12,543 nucleotides of DNA from Verrucomicrobiota bacterium (GTDB lineage Bacteria > Verrucomicrobiota > Verrucomicrobiia > Limisphaerales > JAGWYX01). The stretch is taken from positions 1-12,543 of the forward strand of contig JAGWYX010000031.1 in the NCBI GenBank assembly GCA_018969165.1, in the 5' to 3' direction. Position 1 is the stretch's first letter; each line of letters starts with the position of its first letter. Positions 1-10,047 of the stretch are shown here, one piece after another. The notes beneath the pieces were generated by a model, which did no database searches, had not been told where the DNA came from, and worked only from the letters and a program-made list of their open reading frames with translations. The position numbers and the translations under genes were made by a program.

Positions 1-277
1 TACTGACCAGACCCTGGGAGAGAATACAGTTTGCCAGCGGCCAATTTGCCCTGGGGCTAGGCGTGCGGGTAGGAGGGTATCCTCGGCGATACTCGACTGC
101 CCGCGCAACGACGCCCCAGGGCAAATTGGCCTTGGCCCGGAGGGTGGCGCCGCTTTTGGCTGCTGGCGTTGTTGCGCGACCGGTCGAGTACCGCTGGGAT
201 ACACTCCCGGTCTGGCGCCTAGCCAGAAGCCAAAAGCGACGCCACAAACTGTATTCTATCCCAGGGTCTGGTCAGTA
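1..277. repeat. 277-bp giant imperfect palindrome with 33-bp terminal inverted repeats (MITE-like or structured RNA/DNA element)
   Basis: Bases 1-33 and 245-277 are reverse complements with one mismatch (base 20). Inside are two further hairpins: 39-56 pairs perfectly with 114-131 (18 bp), and 144-161 pairs with 228-245 (17 of 18), continuing as 163-167 with 222-226 and 178-183 with 207-212. The left hairpin has inner stems 65-69/100-104 and 75-81/88-94. The two hairpin cores are also complementary to each other: 56-63 with 216-223, 90-97 with 183-190, 103-115 with 165-177 (one mismatch). The whole thing therefore reads as an inverted duplication of a unit of about 138 bp, centred near base 139. 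No transposase or convincing ORF lies inside. It begins exactly at the window edge, so it may extend further left. Candidates are a non-autonomous mobile element (MITE-like) or a structured RNA downstream of metH; which of these is not decidable here. Confidence 0.8.
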
Positions 278-282
278 AGCAG

Positions 283-403
283 CGCTCACAAGTGAGCGAC
301 TCCGTTACGGAGTGAGTCCTCGTAGGACGATGTCCTGACGCCCCGGCGCAAAGGTCTCCAAGCCGGTACTTGGACCCGTGCTCTTGCTTCGCCAAGGAGT
401 TGG
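283..403. repeat. chain of short adjacent hairpins downstream of metH
   Basis: Between the large palindrome and the metH stop there is no credible gene, but small perfect stems follow almost end to end. They are 283-289/292-298 (CGCTCAC and GTGAGCG, 2-base spacer), 299-304/308-313 (ACTCCG and CGGAGT), 316-320/324-328 (GTCCT and AGGAC), 339-342/345-348, 357-362/369-374 (TCCAAG and CTTGGA) and 392-395/400-403. The AGGAC arm at 324-328 could alternatively pair with GTCCT at 332-336. The arms differ in sequence, so this is a repeated shape, not a direct repeat. No T-run follows on either strand, so it is not a standard intrinsic terminator. It may be part of the same element as bases 1-277 or a structured 3' end of the metH transcript. 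Confidence 0.55.
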
Positions 404-436
404 CTCGCACAGTTCGAGGCTCGGCGCAAGCGGAAG

Positions 437-4252
<3,816 letters not shown>

Positions 4253-4329
4253 GGTCGTTGACGTTTTCTGCGGTCGCCACGGGCTCCGGCGGACGCGGCC
4301 GGGACCGGTCCAGGCGACAAGACGCCCAG

Positions 4330-4358
4330 AAAGTAACCGCAGCGGGCGGGGCTTGCAA
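4330..4358 (-). promoter_or_regulatory. possible sigma70-like promoter for metH
   Basis: On the minus strand TTGCAA (4353-4358) and TACTTT (4330-4335) are separated by 17 bp. They match the -35 consensus at 4 of 6 and the -10 consensus at 3 of 6 positions, including the important first, second and last -10 bases. A start near 4322 would give a leader of about 70 nt before the metH GTG. It lies just downstream of the terminator-like hairpin at 4364-4383, a sensible order. The match is weak and could be chance. Confidence 0.25.
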
Positions 4359-4383
4359 ATAAAAAATCAACGCATCTTGATTT
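4358..4383 (-). terminator. possible weak intrinsic terminator after the pseudouridine synthase gene
   Basis: Read on the minus strand, AAATCAA (4377-4383) pairs with TTGATTT (4364-4370) across a 6-base loop and runs straight into a T-run (complement of 4361-4366). The stem is 7 bp and AT-rich, so it is thermodynamically weak. A second, GC-only stem, CCGGGCG/CGCCCGG (4411-4417 with 4431-4437), wraps around the stop codon of the pseudouridine synthase gene just upstream and may help. Confidence 0.35.
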
Positions 4384-4423
4384 GACGATATGAAACTGGC
4401 ACCCCGGCTCCCGGGCGAGGCCC

Positions 4424-5416
4424 TCAGATGCGCCCGGCTTTGAGGGCGGTTTCGAGCCGGCGGAGGTCATCGGGCAACGGTGCGGTCCAGGTCAGGCGCG
4501 TGCCCGGCCGGGCCGGGTGTTCCAAAGCAAGTGACTCCGCGTGGAGCGCCTGCCGGGAAAAATCCACCCGCCCGCCGGCGCCGTGCCGCGCGCGATAGCC
4601 CGGGTGGTAGGCGCGGTCGCCGATCAACGGCAACCCGGCGTGGGCGGCCTGGACGCGGATTTGATGTTTGCGGCCGGTCTCGAGCCGGAGCCGCAATTTG
4701 GTGACGCAGCCGCGTCCGCCGGCCAGGGGGTATTCGGCGAGGACCTGGTAATGGGTGATGGCCTCCTCGGCGTTGCCGGCGGCGTCCTTGGTCCTGGCTA
4801 CGATCCGCTGGCGCATTTCGTCGGCGCTCAATTCCAGCCAATGTCGCCAGGTGCCCTGCGGCGCGGCGGGCCGGCCTTCGACGAACGCGACGTACTCCCG
4901 TCGCATGGAATGCGTCTTCAACTGTTCGATGAGGTGCCGGCGGGCCGCGGGATTCATTGCCAGGCAAAAGACTCCGCTGGTGTGTTTGTCGAGGCGATGC
5001 ACCGGCAGGGGTTGGAGGTCGCGGTACACGGCCGGCAACGATTTGCCGGCGACGCTCCGGTCGCGGGCTTTGAGGCGGCCGGCCAGGAAATCGGCGAGGA
5101 TGCTCAGGGCCGACAGTCTGGCGTCGGGCGCCGGCACGGCGATGAGGCCGGGGCCCTTGTTGACGACGGCCAGGGCGGCATCCAGGTGGAGCAAGGCGAG
5201 GCGCGGATGGATTTGCCAGCCGGCGCCGCAGTCCAGGGTGCGGACGTGTCGGTCGAGCAAATCGAGGGCGTCGCCGGGGTCCGGGATGGGCTGGTGGGGC
5301 TGGCGGAGGATGGCGCCGTGGACCCGTACGCGTCCGGCGAGAATCCATTGTTTGGCGCGGCTCTTTGGGGTAGCGGGGTAGCGCTGGAGTACCCAGTGGA
5401 GGAGCGGGGCGGTCAT
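4424..5416 (-). CDS. RluA/RluD-family RNA pseudouridine synthase with N-terminal S4 domain
   Basis: A 330-residue enzyme that isomerises specific uridines in structured RNA (rRNA or tRNA) to pseudouridine. An S4 RNA-binding domain occupies about residues 1-60 (SRAKQWILAGRVRVHG). The catalytic domain follows, with the motif HRLDKHTSG (140-148) carrying the catalytic Asp143, then ETGRKHQIRVQ (246-256) and GDRAYHPG (266-273). All are typical of the RluA/C/D group, and the length fits. Which uridine it modifies cannot be told, so no symbol is given. The frame is open up to an ATG at 5548, but those 44 extra codons show no family similarity and overlap a strong hairpin. The ATG at 5416 begins at the S4 domain and is preferred. 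No Shine-Dalgarno precedes either start. The gene lies 171 bp upstream of metH on the same strand, with no obvious functional link. Confidence 0.93.
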   Translation of the reverse strand: MTAPLLHWVLQRYPATPKSRAKQWILAGRVRVHGAILRQPHQPIPDPGDALDLLDRHVRTLDCGAGWQIHPRLALLHLDAALAVVNKGPGLIAVPAPDARLSALSILADFLAGRLKARDRSVAGKSLPAVYRDLQPLPVHRLDKHTSGVFCLAMNPAARRHLIEQLKTHSMRREYVAFVEGRPAAPQGTWRHWLELSADEMRQRIVARTKDAAGNAEEAITHYQVLAEYPLAGGRGCVTKLRLRLETGRKHQIRVQAAHAGLPLIGDRAYHPGYRARHGAGGRVDFSRQALHAESLALEHPARPGTRLTWTAPLPDDLRRLETALKAGRI

Positions 5417-5494
5417 AGGGGTCAGTCCCGCACATTCACACTTTTGATCCGGGCGGCGCGCCGGCCGGCAGAGGCGATCTTCGCATGAGCTGGA

Positions 5495-5693
5495 CTGCGG
5501 GTTGTCCTCAATCCGCAGCGGCCCGGCACGCGCTGCGGCTTGGGACAAGCCGCGGTCCGATTGCGTGCTGGTTCATGGTCTGGTTGCATGAGCCATCGCG
5601 CAAGGCGGCTTCCCAAGAGCCGATATTCGGCAGGGCTGCGGGCTCCGGCCGCGCCGCTGGCGGTTTTGACGACGGCGCGCCGGGACGGCGCCG
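5495..5693. repeat. hairpin-rich gene-free stretch, including a 79-nt extended stem-loop (5539-5617)
   Basis: The 321 bp between the radical SAM gene and the pseudouridine synthase start (5417-5737) hold no convincing gene but several inverted repeats. The main one runs from 5539 to 5617: 5539-5545 plus 5548-5553 pair with 5605-5617 (13 bp, 2-base bulge), 5561-5565 with 5599-5603, and 5569-5577 with 5587-5595 (one mismatch), closing a 9-base loop. Neighbouring stems are 5495-5500/5513-5518, 5515-5520/5531-5536, 5619-5623/5627-5631 and 5673-5678/5688-5693. A 9-bp direct repeat GGTTCATGG occurs at 5570-5578 and 5702-5710. The layout resembles an intergenic palindromic repeat (REP/MITE type). 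Short open frames crossing it look like by-products of the palindrome. Confidence 0.6.
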
Positions 5694-5737
5694 CCCTACC
5701 GGGTTCATGGTTCCATTTCATGCGGGAAGGCGCGTGG

Positions 5738-6823
5738 TCAGGGAGGCAGCGTGAATTCCATCTGCGCGTCTGCGGGCCGACGGAAGGCGGCGGGGGACAG
5801 GTTTGGGCCATTCCCGGCCAGTCCGACTTTGCGTCGCGCCACGGTGAAAATCCGTTCAATCTGTTCGGCGAAGATGCCTTCGCCGCGCATGCGGGAGCCA
5901 AAGCGGGCATCATTCAATTGTCCATCGCGCAAATCGCGGACGCGGTGGAGCACCTTGTCTTTTCGTTCTGGGAAGTGGCGCGTCAACCAGTCTTCGAACA
6001 GGGGGGCGACGGCGTAGGGGAGTCGCAGCGTCGTGTAGCCGGCGAACTTCGCCCCGGCAGCGGCGGCGGCTTTCAGGATGGCGGGGATCTCATGGTCGGT
6101 CAGGGCTGGGATGACCGGCGCGAGGAGTAGCCCGACAGGGATTTTAGCGTGAGCGAGGCGTTCGATGGCGGACAAGCGCGCGGTCGGCGGCGAGGTGCGC
6201 GGTTCCAGGAGGTGGCGCAGATCCGGGTCCAGGGTGGTGATCGAGATGAAGACGGCGGCGGCCTGGTAGCGGGCCAAGTCGGCAAGCCAATCGAGGTCAC
6301 GTGTGACCAGGAGGTTCTTGGTCACGATCGTGACCGGGTTGCGGAACTCCGCCAGCACGGCCAGGCAGCGGCGGGTCAGTTGCAGGCGGCGCTCGATCGG
6401 TTGATAGCAGTCGGTGACGCCGCTCAGGGCGATGATCTGCGGTTTCCAGCCGGGCGAGGACAGCTCGCGGCGGAGCAACTGCGGTGCGTCCGCTTTGACC
6501 AGGATTTTGGTTTCGAAATCCAGTCCGGCGGAGAAGCCGAGGTATTCGTGGGTGGGCCGGGCGTAGCAATAGGCGCAGCCGTGCTCGCAACCGCGGTAGG
6601 GATTGACGCTGGCCGCGAAGCCGACATCGGGACTGTCATTATAGCTGATGATAGTCTGCGAACGGTCCTTCAGGAACCGGGTGGCGGGCAACGGATCCTG
6701 GGCGGGGTCCCAGTCGGCGTCGCGTTCCAGGGCGACGCGTTCGAAGCGGTTGGGGGGGTTGCCTGCGGCGCCGCGCCGAGGCGGAGGTGATGGAGCGGGT
6801 ATCACAGCGGAATTGTCGCCCAT
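5738..6823 (-). CDS. PA0069/Rv2578c-family radical SAM protein
   Basis: A 361-residue radical S-adenosylmethionine protein. The cluster-binding motif is C79-x3-C83-x2-C86 inside NPYRGCEHGCAYCYARPTHE (74-93), which is diagnostic for this group, distantly related to spore photoproduct lyase. The core of the barrel follows at about 100-270 (FETKILVK at 103-110; ALSGVTDCYQPIERR at 132-146; TIVTKNLLVTRDLDWL at 165-180; PVGLLLAPVIPALTD at 229-243). The C-terminal region ends in a conserved-looking RFGSRMRGEG segment (307-316). The N-terminal ~50 residues are Pro/Arg-rich and probably flexible. Substrate and product are unknown for the family, so I assign no pathway. The ATG at 6823 has no clear Shine-Dalgarno. 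The gene lies 108 bp downstream of korB on the same strand, with two hairpins between them. Confidence 0.92.
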   Translation of the reverse strand: MGDNSAVIPAPSPPPRRGAAGNPPNRFERVALERDADWDPAQDPLPATRFLKDRSQTIISYNDSPDVGFAASVNPYRGCEHGCAYCYARPTHEYLGFSAGLDFETKILVKADAPQLLRRELSSPGWKPQIIALSGVTDCYQPIERRLQLTRRCLAVLAEFRNPVTIVTKNLLVTRDLDWLADLARYQAAAVFISITTLDPDLRHLLEPRTSPPTARLSAIERLAHAKIPVGLLLAPVIPALTDHEIPAILKAAAAAGAKFAGYTTLRLPYAVAPLFEDWLTRHFPERKDKVLHRVRDLRDGQLNDARFGSRMRGEGIFAEQIERIFTVARRKVGLAGNGPNLSPAAFRRPADAQMEFTLPP

Positions 6824-6872
6824 TGCTCGCTGGAATCAAGCGACGCTGCGTCTCCGGCACGGACTCATCGCG

Positions 6873-6928
6873 CCGGGTTTGACCCGGAGGCCGGATTCGG
6901 GCGGCCGGGGCGCGCGGTCCGCCGCCCG
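6873..6928 (-). other. two GC-rich hairpins just after korB (possible transcript-end or RNA-stabilising structure)
   Basis: Directly after the korB stop, CGGGCGG (6898-6904) pairs with CCGCCCG (6922-6928), a perfect 7-bp GC stem with a 17-base loop. A second stem, CCGGGT/ACCCGG (6873-6878 with 6882-6887), has a 3-base loop. Neither is followed by a T-run, so they are not canonical intrinsic terminators. They could stabilise the korAB message, reduce read-through into the radical SAM gene, or simply reflect high GC. Confidence 0.4.
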
Positions 6929-6931
6929 CGG

Positions 6932-7873
6932 CTATTTCATCTTATCGAAGCTCTGTTGCAGAATCTGCCAGGGTTTGGCGCCATTGACGCGTTCGAGGGC
7001 CTTGGCGTTGATGCCGGCTTCGAGCGCGTTCTTGGTCGGACGCTTGGCCTGGTAGAAGATGCCGAAATGACCCGGGAACGGCGCGTCGGCCAATTTGTAG
7101 GCCGCTGCTTCGTCGGTGATGTCGTGGTCGGCGGGGACCGGGTTGAACACGCCGCCCTTGCGCGGGTTGGCGGCGTCGAAGGCCCCTTCGTAGAACTCGA
7201 CGCACTCGCTCAAGCACTCGATCACGCTGAAGCCGTCGTGGTCCATCGCCGCTTCCATGATCTGGAGCAGGTGATTGGGGTTGGTGTGGGTGGCGCGCGC
7301 GACGAAGGTCGCTCCGGCCGAGATCAACTGTTTCATCGGGTTGATCGGGCGATCCACCGCGCCCCAGGTATCGGTTTTGCTCTTGAAACCGATGGGCGAG
7401 GTGGGTGAGGTCTGCTTCTTGGTCAGCCCATAGACGAAATTGTCCATGATGACGTAGGTCATCTTGACGTTTTTGCGTGCGGTGTGATTGACGTGGTTGC
7501 CGCCGATGGAGAAGCCGTCGCCGTCACCGCCGAACACGAACACGTGCAGGTCGGGTCGGCTCAGGGAAATGCCGGTGGCGAACGGCAAGGCGCGGCCGTG
7601 GATGAAGTGGACGCCGTGGGCCTGGACGAAGTAGGGGAACCGGCTGGAGCAGCCGATGCCGGCGACGGTGGCGATTTTCTCGTGCCAGAGCTTGCGCTTC
7701 TCGATCAGCTTGAAGTAGAGGGCCAGCACGGAGAAATCCCCGCAGCCGGGGCACCAGGTCGGGTGATCGGCGGCGAGTTCCTTTTTCGTGAGGGGTTTGC
7801 GGTCGGACTCGGGCAGGGGGCCAGCGGGGTTGGCGCCGCGCTCCGGAGCGGTTTCGGTGAGGGGAGAGCTCAT
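6932..7873 (-). CDS. korB: 2-oxoacid:ferredoxin oxidoreductase, beta (thiamine diphosphate) subunit, probably 2-oxoglutarate:ferredoxin oxidoreductase
   Basis: A 313-residue catalytic subunit that binds thiamine diphosphate and a 4Fe-4S cluster. It decarboxylates a 2-oxoacid to acyl-CoA and reduces ferredoxin, or works in reverse. Visible cluster ligands are C41 and C44 (WCPGCGDF), C75 (GIGCSSRF) and probably C224 (LSECVEF). The thiamine diphosphate motif is GGDGDGFSIGGNH (115-127), followed by MDNFVYGLTKKQTSPT (143-158), close to the family consensus. The first ~35 residues are an unconserved Pro-rich extension. It lies 24 bp downstream of korA and is surely co-transcribed with it. No Shine-Dalgarno precedes the ATG; the preceding bases are pyrimidine-rich. 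2-Oxoglutarate is the most likely substrate by family resemblance to the two-subunit KorAB type, but pyruvate or another 2-oxoacid cannot be excluded. Confidence 0.94.
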   Translation of the reverse strand: MSSPLTETAPERGANPAGPLPESDRKPLTKKELAADHPTWCPGCGDFSVLALYFKLIEKRKLWHEKIATVAGIGCSSRFPYFVQAHGVHFIHGRALPFATGISLSRPDLHVFVFGGDGDGFSIGGNHVNHTARKNVKMTYVIMDNFVYGLTKKQTSPTSPIGFKSKTDTWGAVDRPINPMKQLISAGATFVARATHTNPNHLLQIMEAAMDHDGFSVIECLSECVEFYEGAFDAANPRKGGVFNPVPADHDITDEAAAYKLADAPFPGHFGIFYQAKRPTKNALEAGINAKALERVNGAKPWQILQQSFDKMK

Positions 7874-7897
7874 AAATCGGGGAAGGGAAGTTTGGGT

Positions 7898-9721
7898 TCA
7901 GTTCTGCGCGGTGGTTTCGGCCAGGCGCTCCTGGATCTGAGCCAGGATTTCCTTCACTTTGAAGGTCAGGCCGTCGGTCTTGTTGATGCCGCGAATCTTC
8001 GGGTCCACGAAGCGGGCGCGCAAGATGCCGGCGAGTTGGCCGTAGCCATAGATGCCCGAGTCGTTCAACTCGACGACAAAGACGTGGTTGAATCCGGCGA
8101 AGAGGTTTTCCAGGCCGTTGGGCAACGGGTGGATGTGGCGGATGGTCAGACAGGAGATGCTGTCGCCCGCGGCCCGTGCGCGGTCCACGGCCTCCTTCAT
8201 CGGGCCCTGGGAGGAGCCCCAGCCGACGAGCAGGACGTTGCCTTCCGGCGGGCCGTAGATGGGCGGGGTGGGCAAGGTCGCGGCCAGGGCCTGCAGCTTG
8301 CGTCGGCGCTTGGCGGTCATCGCCAGGTGCAGCCGCGGCGAGCCGGTCGGATGCCCGTATTCGTCGTGCTCCAGGCCGGTGGCCACCGGGTATTTGCCAT
8401 CGAGGATGCGGGTGCCCGGGGGGACATGGTGGGCCACGCTGTCCGGGGCGTTCAGGTCGTAGGGTTTGTGGGTGGGCACCGGGGTGAAATCCGGGGAGAT
8501 ATCCTGGCATACCTTTTCCAGTTCCGGCTCGGCAAAGGCCTCGATCCGCGTGGCGATCGCCTGATCGCTGAGGATGATCACCGGGACGTTGAACTTGCGG
8601 GCGATATTGACCGCCTCGATCGCGGTGGTGAAGGCGTCGCCGACATTGGCCGGGGCCATGACCACGCGCGGGCTGTCGCCGTGGCTGCCATAAACCGCCA
8701 GGTTGAGGTCGGATTGCTCGACGCTGGTAGGCATGCCCGTCGAGGGACCGCCGCGCTGAATATCCACGATCACCAGCGGAATCTCGGCCATGACCGCCCA
8801 GCCCAGCGCCTCGGACTTGAGCGAGATGCCGGGGCCGCTGGAGCCGGTGACGGCGACGCGCCCGGCGTAGCTGGCGCCGATGGCGGTGGCGATCGAGGCA
8901 ATTTCATCCTCGCACTGCACGAAGGTGCCGCCGAATTTGGGCAGCTCCCGACGGAGGGTTTCCATGATGTCCGACCAGGGGGTGATGGGGTAGCCGGCGC
9001 CGAAGCGCACGCCGGCGGCGATCAGGCCGTAGGCCAGGGCCTCGTTGCCGTTCATGACGACTTGTTTGGCGGCGCGTTTGCGGCTCTCGGCAAAGCAGAA
9101 GGTCTCGATCACCCCTTCCAGGGAATAATTGTAGCCGGCGTGGAAGGCGGTCAGGGCGTTGTTGAGGACGCTCTGGTCCTTGCCGCCGAAGCGCTCGGCG
9201 ATGAGGCGCTCGAGCTTGGGCACCTCCAGGGCGAACATCTTGGCCAGCAACCCGAGGGTGAAGATATTTTTACCTTTGTCCTTGGCGGTGCCGCCGATGG
9301 CCTCGACCGTCAGGCTGGAGATGGGCACGCTGAGGTGGCGGTAGTCGGTCTGCCACTCGGGTTTGGGCTCGACGTGGTCGCTGTCGTAGAGGACCAGCCC
9401 GCCTTTGCGGAGGGAGTTGATATGGTCTTCGTAGGAGTGTTGGTAGAAGGCGACCAGCAGATCGGCCTCGTCCCCCGAGCTGAGGACCTCCCCGGTGCCG
9501 ACGCGGACCTGGAAGATCGAGGGGCCACCCGAGATGGTGGAAGGGATGGTCATGAAGGTCATGACCTCCTGTTCCGAGCGTCCGGCCAATCGGGCCAGGA
9601 AACCGCCGATGGCCTGAATACCGTCCTGGGAGTTGCCGGCGATGCGAATGACGACTTCAGAAATCCGTGCAACCTTGGGCGCACCGCCGGGGGCCGAAGA
9701 CACGGTCGATAGATCACTCAT
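7898..9721 (-). CDS. korA: 2-oxoacid:ferredoxin oxidoreductase, fused gamma/alpha subunit, probably 2-oxoglutarate:ferredoxin oxidoreductase
   Basis: A 607-residue partner of KorB. The N-terminal gamma domain spans about 20-205 (VVIRIAGNSQDGIQAIGGFL; STISGGPSIFQVRVG). The alpha pyrimidine-binding domain covers about 220-410, with the hallmark YPITPWS (244-250) and GSSGPGISLKSEALGWAV (293-310). A transketolase-C-like domain lies at about 493-600 (LLVGWGSSQGPMKEAV; HIHPLPNGLENLFAGF). This fused gamma-alpha layout and length match the KorA type known from two-subunit enzymes such as mycobacterial KorAB. No separate gamma or ferredoxin-like delta gene is present nearby, so ferredoxin must be encoded elsewhere. 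The ATG at 9721 follows an AT-rich leader without a Shine-Dalgarno. A sigma70-like promoter lies about 90 bp upstream. The two subunits sit in one operon with alpha first. Confidence 0.94.
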   Translation of the reverse strand: MSDLSTVSSAPGGAPKVARISEVVIRIAGNSQDGIQAIGGFLARLAGRSEQEVMTFMTIPSTISGGPSIFQVRVGTGEVLSSGDEADLLVAFYQHSYEDHINSLRKGGLVLYDSDHVEPKPEWQTDYRHLSVPISSLTVEAIGGTAKDKGKNIFTLGLLAKMFALEVPKLERLIAERFGGKDQSVLNNALTAFHAGYNYSLEGVIETFCFAESRKRAAKQVVMNGNEALAYGLIAAGVRFGAGYPITPWSDIMETLRRELPKFGGTFVQCEDEIASIATAIGASYAGRVAVTGSSGPGISLKSEALGWAVMAEIPLVIVDIQRGGPSTGMPTSVEQSDLNLAVYGSHGDSPRVVMAPANVGDAFTTAIEAVNIARKFNVPVIILSDQAIATRIEAFAEPELEKVCQDISPDFTPVPTHKPYDLNAPDSVAHHVPPGTRILDGKYPVATGLEHDEYGHPTGSPRLHLAMTAKRRRKLQALAATLPTPPIYGPPEGNVLLVGWGSSQGPMKEAVDRARAAGDSISCLTIRHIHPLPNGLENLFAGFNHVFVVELNDSGIYGYGQLAGILRARFVDPKIRGINKTDGLTFKVKEILAQIQERLAETTAQN

Positions 9722-9787
9722 GAATTTTCAATAATCAATATGGCTAATCAAAACCCCTCACTTGATCGAACGCCAAACAAAACTTCT

Positions 9788-9806
9788 GATGGCGCCAAGT
9801 GCCATC
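9788..9806. promoter_or_regulatory. short dyad overlapping the predicted korAB transcription start
   Basis: GATGGC (9788-9793) and GCCATC (9801-9806) are perfect reverse complements separated by 7 bases. The dyad lies at or just downstream of the predicted start point of the korAB promoter, where an operator would block transcription or a 5' hairpin would form. No regulator gene is adjacent, so function is speculative. Confidence 0.25.
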
Positions 9807-9808
9807 CC

Positions 9809-9836
9809 ACACTAGCATTGCCCGGCCCGGTGTCAA
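9809..9836 (-). promoter_or_regulatory. sigma70-like promoter for korA-korB
   Basis: On the minus strand a perfect -35 box TTGACA (9831-9836) is followed after 16 bp by TAGTGT (9809-9814), preceded by TGC, an extended -10 element. The -10 box matches at 3 of 6 positions, including the first two and the last. Transcription would begin near 9802, leaving a leader of about 80 nt before the korA ATG. It lies in the 326-bp gene-free stretch between the HAD gene and korA. The rest of that stretch holds GC-rich inverted repeats after the HAD gene (9966-9971/10008-10013; 9973-9977/9982-9986) with no T-run terminator. Confidence 0.5.
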
Positions 9837-10047
9837 ACGCTAAACCTCTTGCGCATCTTGCGTGGCCCAAGTCGCTTACGTTTGAGTCGCCGGGTCCGCG
9901 CCGCAACCCGTATCGGGCCGTGTTAGCGTAAGTTATAAGAGCGCCACCATTTTTTACCGTTGATTGCGGTGGGAGGGGCCGCCCTCAATTCCGTCGCCTG
10001 GGCGAGACACCGCCGCCCGCCGGGAGCGGGTCCGGCCGAAGGCGAGG

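Noticed and set aside
1..277. integron attC site
   Set aside because: The element is palindromic, but it lacks the attC end boxes, and neither an integrase nor a cassette array is nearby.
63..278. 71-codon plus-strand frame and a 63-codon minus-strand frame within the palindrome
   Set aside because: Both simply follow the palindromic sequence, match no family I recognise, and lack a start context.
5417..5548. 44-codon N-terminal extension of the pseudouridine synthase
   Set aside because: The extension has no S4-domain similarity and overlaps hairpins, and family length fits the ATG at 5416.
5508..5708. 66-codon minus-strand frame across the hairpin cluster
   Set aside because: It reads through both arms of the 79-nt stem-loop and has no domain or ribosome binding site; more likely a by-product of a repeat.
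7484..9712. 742-codon open frame on the plus strand, antisense to korA and korB
   Set aside because: It spans two well-identified genes and their junction, and its composition (Gly/Asp/Val/His-rich, no motif) is that of a GC-driven shadow frame.
9740..9931. 63-codon plus-strand frame in the HAD-korA gap
   Set aside because: It runs over the predicted korAB promoter on the opposite strand and shows no similarity, so it is probably chance.
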